Shown here: one piece after another, positions 1 to 5,890 of the stretch
Numbering within the stretch: position 1 is the first letter of the stretch
Layout: each line of letters starts with the position of its first letter
Assembly: GCA_023388235.1 (NCBI GenBank)
Contig: JAEWGQ010000315.1
Coordinates: forward strand, 1-6,744
DNA from: Actinomycetes bacterium
Lineage (GTDB): Bacteria; Actinomycetota; Actinomycetes; Actinomycetales; Cellulomonadaceae
Reading direction: 5' to 3'
DNA: 6,744 nucleotides
The notes under the pieces: model-generated
Databases searched by the model: none
What the model was told of the DNA's origin: nothing
The model's input: only the letters and a program-made list of their open reading frames with translations
Translations under genes and position numbers: made by a program

Positions 1-732
1 ACCCCGGCCGGACCGGTCGCCGTACCCGACCTGCCCGGCGTGCCCGGCTCCGACCGCCCGGCCGCGCCGTCCCGGACGCCGGCGCGCGGCCCCGTACTGC
101 TCACCGACCGCCCGCCGCTGGCCGTGCCGCCCGCGCTGACGCCCCTGCTGCCGGACGGTCTGCGGCGCGGCAGCACCACCGCGGTGCTGGGCTCGACCTC
201 GCTGGTGCTCGCGATGGTCGCCGCCGCGTGCACCGCGCGCGAGGCGTGGGCGGCCGTCGTCGGGCAGCCCAGCCTCGGTCTGCTCGCCGCCGCGCAGACA
301 GGTGTCGCCCTGGAGCGGCTCGCCGTCGTCCCGCGGCCCGGGGTGGACGCCCCGACGGTGGTCGCGGCGCTGCTGGACGGCATCGACGTCGTGGTCGTGG
401 GGCCCGGGGCCACGCTCGCCGACGCCGACCGCCGGCGCCTCATGGCCCGCGCGCGCGACCGCGGGTCCGTGCTGCTGTCGACCGCCCCGTGGCCCGGCGC
501 CGGCTGCGTGCTGACCGTCGAGGGCGGGCGGTGGTCCGGCGTCGGCGACGGCGACGGGCGGCTGCGTGCGCACGAGCTGCACGTCACGCGCACCGGGCGC
601 GGCAGCGCCGGTCAGGCGCAGGACCTGCGCGTGACGCTGCCGCTCGAGGTCGGGACCGACCCGTACGGGCTGCCCGCCGCGCCGGCGGTACCCGACCGGA
701 CCGACCGGCCCGACCTGAGGCTCGTCGGATGA
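1..732 (+). CDS. imuA': ImuA'-like mutasome accessory protein (RecA/SulA-fold), 5' end outside window
   Basis: Likely the ImuA' partner of ImuB and DnaE2 in damage-induced mutagenesis. The frame is open from base 1. A GTG at 40 would give 230 residues, but no ribosome binding site precedes it and the 13 codons before it (Val/Pro-rich) read through, so the true start is probably upstream. Numbering from GTG 40, a Pro-rich N-terminus (1-37) is followed by a RecA-like segment, DGLRRGSTTAVLGSTSLVLAM (39-59). It sits where RecA has its P-loop, but the Gly-Lys-Thr/Ser is missing, so ATP binding is doubtful. A hydrophobic strand IDVVVVGP (115-122) resembles a Walker B strand without the acidic end. 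The C-terminal part (about 160-200) ends in a basic/polar strand region typical of SulA/ImuA-like proteins. The stop overlaps the imuB start by ATGA. The assignment rests on the fold pattern and the adjacency to imuB and dnaE2; sequence similarity in this family is weak. Confidence 0.8.
   Translation, partial: TPAGPVAVPDLPGVPGSDRPAAPSRTPARGPVLLTDRPPLAVPPALTPLLPDGLRRGSTTAVLGSTSLVLAMVAAACTAREAWAAVVGQPSLGLLAAAQTGVALERLAVVPRPGVDAPTVVAALLDGIDVVVVGPGATLADADRRRLMARARDRGSVLLSTAPWPGAGCVLTVEGGRWSGVGDGDGRLRAHELHVTRTGRGSAGQAQDLRVTLPLEVGTDPYGLPAAPAVPDRTDRPDLRLVG
717..720 (+). promoter_or_regulatory. Ribosome binding site for imuB
   Basis: GAGG lies inside the end of the imuA' frame, 8 bases before the ATG at 729. 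It supports 729 as the imuB start over any upstream in-frame codon, because the same frame is open back into imuA' and would otherwise suggest a much longer protein. Confidence 0.55.
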
Positions 733-2357
733 GCACGCGCACCACCGTCCTGTGGGTGCCGGACTGGCCGGTCGTCGCCGCGGTCCGCGCCGCCGACGTG
801 CCGCCGCACCTGCCGGCCGCCGTGCAGTCCGGCGCCCGGCTGACGGCCGTGTCCGCGCTGGCCCGGGCGCAGGGCGTGCGCCGCGGGATGCGCCGCCGCC
901 AGGCGCAGGGCGCGTGCCCGGAGGTGGTGCTGCTGCCGGCCGACGACGACCGGGACGCGCGGCTGTTCGAGCCGGTGGCCGCCGCGACCGAGACCCTGGT
1001 CGCCGGGATCGAGGTCGTCCGCCCCGGCCTGCTGCTGCTGCCGGCCGGAGGGGCGGCCCGGTTCCACGGCACGGAGGAGACGCTGGCCGAGCGGCTGGTG
1101 TCGGTCGTCGCCGAGCGCACCGGTCACGAGTGCCAGGTCGGCACCGCGGACGGGCTGCTCGCCGCGGTGCTCGCCGCCCGCACCGACGAGGTCGTGCCGC
1201 CGGGCGCCTCGCGCGCGTTCCTCGCGCCGCGGGACGTCGGTGACCTCGCACCCGCCGCCGTCCAGGACGACGCGGTGCGCGCCGTGGCCGACCTGGTCGA
1301 CCTGCTGCGCCGGCTCGGGCTGCGCACGCTCGGCGACCTCGCCGCCCTCGACGGCGGGGACGTGCACGCCCGGTTCGGGGCGTGGGGCACCTGGGCGTGG
1401 ACGCTCGTGCGGGGCGAGGACCTGCGCCCGCCTGCGCGGCGCCGGCCCGAGGCGGACCTCGAGGTCGGCACCGACCTGGACCCGCCCGCGCACCGCGTCG
1501 ACGTCGCGACGTTCGCGGGCCGCCGCCTCGCGGAGGAGCTGCACGCCCTGCTCACCGCGCAGTCCCTGACCTGCGGGCGGCTGCGGATCACCGCGCGCAC
1601 CGACGCCGGCGACGAGCTGTCCCGGACCTGGCGCACCGACCTCGGCGGGCTCGGCGGGCTGTCGGCCGCCCGGATCACGGACCGGATCCGCTGGCAGCTC
1701 GAGGGGTGGCTCACCGCGGCGTCCCTCGACGGCACCCGCGCCGGCGGCGACCCCGACGAGCAGGGCGAACCCGTGGGCCTGGTCGCGCTGGCCATCACCG
1801 CGGAGGACGTCGCCGCCGCCGGCGCGGAGCAGGGGCGGCTGTGGGGCGGCCCGTCGGGCGGGGACCTGCGCGCGCACCGGGCGCTCGACCGGGTGCAGGG
1901 CCTGCTCGGCGGCGACGGCGTGCTCACCGCCGCGCTGCAGGGCGGCCGGGACGTCCGCGACCAGGTGCACCTGCAGCCCTGGGGCGCGCAGGCGACGGCA
2001 CCCCGGCCCGCCGACCGGCCGTGGCCCGGGCGGCTGCCCCAGCCCGCCCCGGCGACGGTGCCCGCGCGGCCGTCCCCGGTCGAGGTGCTCGATGTCGACG
2101 GCCGGCCCGTGCGGTTCGGCGCGCGGTTCACCCTCACCGGGGTGCCCGCCCGGGTCCGCACCGCCGCCACCGACCGGCGGCCCGCCACCGAGCACCGCGT
2201 CGCCGGGTGGGCCGGCCCCTGGCCGCTCGCCGAACGCTGGTGGTCCGCCGCCGACGCGCGGCTGTGCCTGCACGTGCAGGTGACCCTCGACGGCGGCCGC
2301 GCGCTGCTGCTGGCCTGCCGTCCCGACGGCTGGACCTGCGAGGCCGTCTATGACTGA
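729..2357 (+). CDS. imuB: ImuB, catalytically inactive Y-family DNA polymerase-like mutasome hub
   Basis: A 542-residue non-catalytic Y-family homologue that in mycobacteria bridges the beta clamp, ImuA' and DnaE2 during translesion synthesis. The palm/fingers region spans about 1-180. The catalytic motif near the N-terminus reads VLWVPDWPVVAA (7-18), with Val10 where active polymerases have the metal-binding Asp. The usual S-I-D-E block is replaced by RPGLLLLPAGG (98-108), with no acidic residue. A helix-hairpin-helix-like stretch (about 185-208, LLRRLGLRTLGDLAAL) and a little-finger region (about 243-365) follow. A beta-clamp-binding motif QGRLWG is at 368-373. Next come the conserved R-V-Q-G-like segment (388-391), a Pro-rich linker (425-450) and a C-terminal tail with WAGPWPLAERWW (494-505). 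The ATG overlaps the imuA' stop (ATGA), has a GAGG 8 bases upstream, and starts directly with the first beta strand. The stop overlaps the dnaE2 start by 8 bases. The length is typical for actinobacterial ImuB. Confidence 0.93.
   Translation: MSTRTTVLWVPDWPVVAAVRAADVPPHLPAAVQSGARLTAVSALARAQGVRRGMRRRQAQGACPEVVLLPADDDRDARLFEPVAAATETLVAGIEVVRPGLLLLPAGGAARFHGTEETLAERLVSVVAERTGHECQVGTADGLLAAVLAARTDEVVPPGASRAFLAPRDVGDLAPAAVQDDAVRAVADLVDLLRRLGLRTLGDLAALDGGDVHARFGAWGTWAWTLVRGEDLRPPARRRPEADLEVGTDLDPPAHRVDVATFAGRRLAEELHALLTAQSLTCGRLRITARTDAGDELSRTWRTDLGGLGGLSAARITDRIRWQLEGWLTAASLDGTRAGGDPDEQGEPVGLVALAITAEDVAAAGAEQGRLWGGPSGGDLRAHRALDRVQGLLGGDGVLTAALQGGRDVRDQVHLQPWGAQATAPRPADRPWPGRLPQPAPATVPARPSPVEVLDVDGRPVRFGARFTLTGVPARVRTAATDRRPATEHRVAGWAGPWPLAERWWSAADARLCLHVQVTLDGGRALLLACRPDGWTCEAVYD
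1830..1847 (+). other. Beta-clamp-binding motif QGRLWG within ImuB
   Basis: Codons 368-373 of ImuB encode Gln-Gly-Arg-Leu-Trp-Gly. This fits the QxxLW(G/F)-type clamp-binding pentapeptide/hexapeptide that mycobacterial ImuB uses (a QLPLWG-like motif). It sits just after the little-finger region, the expected place. The match is read directly; clamp binding is inferred from the family. Confidence 0.75.
2340..2343 (+). promoter_or_regulatory. Ribosome binding site for dnaE2
   Basis: GAGG inside the last codons of imuB, 6 bases before the dnaE2 ATG at 2350. With the 8-base gene overlap (ATGACTGA) it supports re-initiation or translational coupling between imuB and dnaE2. Confidence 0.55.
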
Positions 2358-5300
2358 CGCCCCGCGCTACGCGGAGCTGCACGCGCACTCGGCGTTCAGC
2401 TTCCTGGACGGCGCCAGCCAGCCCGAGGAGCTCGCCGCCGAGGCGCACCGGCTCGGCCTGTCCGCGCTCGCCCTCACCGACCACGACGGCCTGTACGGGG
2501 TCGTGCGGTTCGCCGAGGCCGCCCGCCGCGTCGGGCTGCCCACCGCGTTCGGCGCCGAGCTGCACCTGCCCGTCCCCGGCGTCGGCGGCCCCGACGTCCT
2601 CGACCCGCCCACCGGCGTCCCCGACCCCCGGGCGGTGCACCTGCCGGTGCTGGCCCGCGGGCCCGACGGCTACCGCGCGCTGTCCCGCACCATCGCCGAG
2701 GCGCACCTCGCCACCGGCACCAAGGGCGCGGCTGCGTACCGCCTGGAGTCCCTCGCGGAGCAGGCCGCCGGGCAGTGGCTGGTGCTGACCGGCTGCCGCA
2801 AGGGCCCCGTGCGGCGGGCGCTCACCGGCGAGGGCCCCGGGGTGGCGCCCGGCGGCGTCGAGCGGGCACGTGCCGAGCTCGACCGGCTGACCGCGCTGTT
2901 CGGGCGGGACAACGTCGCGGTCGAGGTCACCCACGGCGGCGGCCCGTACGACTCGGAGGTCGCGGACGCCCTGGCGACGCTCGCCGACGGTGCGGGGCTG
3001 CCGCTGGTCGCCACCGGCAACGTGCACTACGCGACCCCGCAGGACGCCGACCTCGCCGCGGCGCTCGCCGCCGTTCGCGCCCGGTCCTCGATGGAGGACC
3101 TGGACGGCTGGTTGCCGGGCGCCCCGACGGCGCACCTCGCGTCCGCCGCCGAGATGCTGCACCGGCACCGGCGGCACCCGCAGGCCGTCGCGAACGCCGC
3201 CGCCCTCGGCGCGGAGTGCACCTTCGACCTGCACCTGGTCGCCCCGCGGCTCCCGCCGTACCCGGTGCCACCCGGGCACACGGAGGCGAGCTGGCTGCGC
3301 GAGCTCGTCCGGCGCGGCGCGCTCGCGTGCTACGGGCCCCCCGAGGCCGAGCGGGTGCCCGGCGCGTACGCGCAGCTCGAGCACGAGCTCCGGGTGATCG
3401 AGGACCTGGGCTTCCCCGGCTACTTCCTCGTGGTCTACGACCTGGTGGACTTCTGCCACCGCAACGGCATCCTCGCCCAGGGCCGCGGGTCCGCCGCGAA
3501 CTCCGCCGTCTGCTACGCCCTGCGGATCACCGCGGTGGACGCCGTGCAGCACGGCCTGCTGTTCGAGCGGTTCCTCGCCCCCGAGCGCGACGGACCGCCG
3601 GACATCGACGTCGACATCGAGTCCGGCCGCCGCGAGGAGGTCATCCAGTACGTCTACGCCACGCACGGCCGCACGCACGCCGCGCAGGTCGCGAACGTCA
3701 TCTCCTACCGCGCCCGCTCCGCCGTCCGGGACGCGGCCCGCGCCCTGGGCTACGACGTCGGGCAGCAGGACGCCTGGAGCAAGTCGATCGAACGCTGGGG
3801 GACCCTGCGCGGGCCGCAGCCGCGACACCCCTGGTGGTCGGGGGAGAGCCGCGCGCCCGTGGAGCCGGCTGCGTCGGGTCCGCCTGCCGCAGGTCGGGCC
3901 ACCGCGGGTCGGGTCGCCGCAGCCGCCGCGCCGCCGCGCGACCCCGAGGGGGTCCTGTGGGGCTGGAACCACGAGCCCGGCGTCGGGGAGCCCACCGCCG
4001 ACGGCCACGACGTCGTGCCCGCGCACCGCCCGCCGCCCGCCAGCGACCTGGACGAGATCCCCGCGCAGGTCATCGACCTCGCCGACCGGTTCCTGCGCCT
4101 GCCCCGGCACCTCGGCATCCACTCCGGCGGCATGGTCATGTGCGACCGCCCCGTCATCGAGGTGTGCCCGGTGGAGTGGGCGCGCATGGAGGGCCGCACC
4201 GTCCTGCAGTGGGACAAGGACGACTGCGCCGACGCCGGGCTGGTGAAGTTCGACCTGCTCGGGCTCGGCATGCTCACCGCCCTGCGGCTGGCGTTCGACG
4301 AGGTCGCCCGGCACGGCGGCCCGCGCCTCGACCTGCACGCCCTGCCGAACGAGGACCCGCTCGTCTACGACCTGCTGTGCGCGGCGGACACGGTCGGCGT
4401 CTTCCAGGTGGAGTCGCGCGCCCAGATGGGCACGCTGCCGCGCCTGCAGCCCCGGAGCTTCTACGGCATCGTCGTCGAGGTCGCGCTCATCCGCCCGGGG
4501 CCGATCCAGGGCGGTTCGGTGCACCCGTACATCGAGCGCTACCAGGGCCGGCAGCCGGTCACCTACGCGCACCCGAAGCTCGTGAAGTCCCTGGAACGCA
4601 CCCTCGGCGTCCCGCTGTTCCAGGAGCAGCTGATGCAGATGGCCATCGACGTCGCCGACTTCACCCCCGCCGAGGCCGACCAGCTCCGCCGCGCCATGGG
4701 GTCCAAGCGCAGCGTCGAGAAGATGGAGGCGCTGCGCACCCGGCTCATGGCCGGCATGGAGCGCAACGGCCTGCCCGAGCCCGTGCGCGAGGAGGTCTAC
4801 GAGAAGCTCAAGGCGTTCGCCGACTTCGGCTTCCCCGAGTCGCACGCGTACTCGTTCGCGTTCCTCGTGTACGCCAGCGCCTGGCTCAAGGTGCACCACC
4901 CGGCCGCGTTCTACGCCGGCCTGCTCGCCGCGCAGCCCATGGGGTTCTACTCGCCGCAGACGCTGGTCGCCGACGCGCGCCGCCACGGTCTGGGGGTGCT
5001 GCGGCCGGACGTCCAGCGCTCGGGGGTGCAGGCCGTCGTCGAGCGGGTGCGGCCCGAGCCGCCCGGCGGGGAGCCGCGGCTCGTGCCCACCCCGTCCGGC
5101 ACCGCGGCGGTCCCCCGGGGCGCCGGCACGCCCGGGGCGGGCGACGGCGACCCCGCCCGTTCGCTCGCCGTCCGCGTCGGGCTCGCCTCCGTCCGGAACG
5201 TGGGGGAGAAGGTCGCCGAGCGGATCGTCGCCGAGCGCGAGGCCCACGGCCCGTTCGCCGACCTGCGCGACCTCGTGCGGCGCGTCGAGCTCAGCACCGC

Positions 5301-5865
5301 CCAGCTCGAGGCGCTCGCCACCGGTGGCGCCCTGGAACCGCTTGGCGTCACCCGGCGGGAGGCGCTGTGGGCCGCGGGCGCGCTCGCCCAGGAGGGGCCG
5401 GACACCCTGCCCGGCGTCTCGGTGGGCGTGCAGGCGCCCGCGCTGCCGGGCATGAGCACCGTCGAGCTCGCCGTCGCCGACGTCTGGGCCACCGGGGTGA
5501 CCGTCGACTCCTATCCCACCCAGCACGTGCGGGAGGGTCTCGATGCCGGCGGGGTGCTGCGGGTCGAGCAGGTGTACCGGCACGAGGCCGGCCGCCGGAT
5601 CGCCGTCGCCGGGGTCGTCACGCACCGACAGCGGCCCGGGACGGCCGGCGGCGTGACGTTCCTGTCCCTGGAGGACGAGACCGGTCTGCTGAACGTCGTG
5701 TGCAGCACCGGGCTGTGGCAGCGGTTCCGCAAGGTGGCCCGCACGTCCCGGGCGCTCGTCGTCCGCGGCCGGCTGGAGCGTGCGGACGGGGCCACCAACC
5801 TCGTCGCCGAGCACCTGACGCCCCTGTCGCTCACGGTCGCCACCACCTCCCGGGACTTCCAGTGA
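2350..5865 (+). CDS. dnaE2: DnaE2, error-prone DNA polymerase III alpha subunit
   Basis: An 1171-residue C-family polymerase for translesion, mutagenic synthesis, working with ImuA' and ImuB. The PHP domain comes first: LHAHSAFSFLDG (10-21), LTDHDGLYG (42-50), GAEL (68-71), TGC (147-149) and GNVHY (223-227). The polymerase core includes GRGSAANSAV (378-387), the acidic PDIDVDIE (417-424), LGIHSGGMV (588-596), KFDLLGLGML with Asp635 as the probable third catalytic acid, and FGFPESHAYSFAF (about 826-838). Tandem helix-hairpin-helix motifs (about 945-1000) and an OB fold (about 1082-1155) follow. The C-terminus, SRDFQ, resembles the SRDF(H/R) ending common in DnaE2. LHAHSAFSFLDGAS and the short C-terminus without a tau-binding domain separate it from replicative DnaE1. 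It is longer than most DnaE2 proteins (about 1050-1100), chiefly from a 75-residue insertion at 488-563 and a smaller one near 900-937. The ATG overlaps the imuB stop. Confidence 0.96.
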   Translation: MTDAPRYAELHAHSAFSFLDGASQPEELAAEAHRLGLSALALTDHDGLYGVVRFAEAARRVGLPTAFGAELHLPVPGVGGPDVLDPPTGVPDPRAVHLPVLARGPDGYRALSRTIAEAHLATGTKGAAAYRLESLAEQAAGQWLVLTGCRKGPVRRALTGEGPGVAPGGVERARAELDRLTALFGRDNVAVEVTHGGGPYDSEVADALATLADGAGLPLVATGNVHYATPQDADLAAALAAVRARSSMEDLDGWLPGAPTAHLASAAEMLHRHRRHPQAVANAAALGAECTFDLHLVAPRLPPYPVPPGHTEASWLRELVRRGALACYGPPEAERVPGAYAQLEHELRVIEDLGFPGYFLVVYDLVDFCHRNGILAQGRGSAANSAVCYALRITAVDAVQHGLLFERFLAPERDGPPDIDVDIESGRREEVIQYVYATHGRTHAAQVANVISYRARSAVRDAARALGYDVGQQDAWSKSIERWGTLRGPQPRHPWWSGESRAPVEPAASGPPAAGRATAGRVAAAAAPPRDPEGVLWGWNHEPGVGEPTADGHDVVPAHRPPPASDLDEIPAQVIDLADRFLRLPRHLGIHSGGMVMCDRPVIEVCPVEWARMEGRTVLQWDKDDCADAGLVKFDLLGLGMLTALRLAFDEVARHGGPRLDLHALPNEDPLVYDLLCAADTVGVFQVESRAQMGTLPRLQPRSFYGIVVEVALIRPGPIQGGSVHPYIERYQGRQPVTYAHPKLVKSLERTLGVPLFQEQLMQMAIDVADFTPAEADQLRRAMGSKRSVEKMEALRTRLMAGMERNGLPEPVREEVYEKLKAFADFGFPESHAYSFAFLVYASAWLKVHHPAAFYAGLLAAQPMGFYSPQTLVADARRHGLGVLRPDVQRSGVQAVVERVRPEPPGGEPRLVPTPSGTAAVPRGAGTPGAGDGDPARSLAVRVGLASVRNVGEKVAERIVAEREAHGPFADLRDLVRRVELSTAQLEALATGGALEPLGVTRREALWAAGALAQEGPDTLPGVSVGVQAPALPGMSTVELAVADVWATGVTVDSYPTQHVREGLDAGGVLRVEQVYRHEAGRRIAVAGVVTHRQRPGTAGGVTFLSLEDETGLLNVVCSTGLWQRFRKVARTSRALVVRGRLERADGATNLVAEHLTPLSLTVATTSRDFQ
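3811..4038 (+). other. Low-complexity insertion in DnaE2
   Basis: DnaE2 residues 488-563 interrupt the conserved core between GQQDAWSKSIERWG and the DLDEIPAQVIDLADRFLRLPRHLG segment, which in most DnaE2 proteins lie close together. The insertion is rich in Pro, Ala, Gly and Arg and includes WGWNHEPG (541-548). From 3868 to 3921, 7 of 18 codons end in A or T (gct, ggt, cct, gca, ggt, ggt, gca), whereas such codons are rare in the rest of the gene. It is in frame and leaves all catalytic motifs intact, so it is probably a surface loop. The boundaries are approximate, judged from remembered family sequences. Confidence 0.6.
3889..3918 (+). repeat. Imperfect 15-bp tandem repeat (two units) in dnaE2
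   Basis: Two adjacent 15-base units, 3889-3903 and 3904-3918, match at 12 of 15 positions. They encode AGRAT and AGRVA, followed by a further Ala-rich run. This suggests the linker grew by slippage or short duplication. Confidence 0.6.
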
Positions 5866-5878
5866 CGCGGCACCCGCC

Positions 5879-5884
5879 TACGCT
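5879..5884 (+). promoter_or_regulatory. Probable -10 element of a leaderless promoter for the aldolase gene
   Basis: TACGCT fits the actinobacterial TANNNT -10 consensus and is followed by exactly six bases before the GTG at 5891. Transcription would therefore start at or next to the first base of the start codon. No Shine-Dalgarno-like sequence precedes that GTG, which fits a leaderless mRNA. No convincing -35 box is visible at the usual spacing. The element lies 13 bases past the dnaE2 stop, so the downstream gene need not depend on the mutasome operon. Confidence 0.5.
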
Positions 5885-5890
5885 GGGCCG

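Noticed and set aside
691..710. Repeated GACCG units near the end of imuA'
   Set aside because: Short repeats of this kind arise by chance in Asp/Arg/Pro-rich coding sequence (PDRTDRPD) at this GC content; no hairpin or operator geometry supports a function.
228..728. Upstream extension of the imuB frame into imuA'
   Set aside because: The extension is Arg/Ala-rich shadow sequence. ImuB homology begins right at the ATG at 729, which has its own GAGG.
1968..1988. LQPWG in ImuB as a second clamp-binding motif
   Set aside because: It lacks the Gln spacing of the QxxLW pattern and appears to be part of the conserved ImuB segment that follows the true motif at residues 368-373.
3784..3798. Possible LexA/SOS box containing TCGAAC
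   Set aside because: Only one half-site is present, with no GTTCGA partner at the right spacing, and it lies inside dnaE2. The operon's damage-response promoter is expected upstream of the window.
2134..5814. A 1226-codon open frame on the - strand opposite imuB and dnaE2
   Set aside because: Long antisense frames are expected when codon third positions are almost all G/C. The translation is Gly/Arg/Val/His-rich without recognisable domains, while the + strand holds a complete DnaE2 with all motifs.
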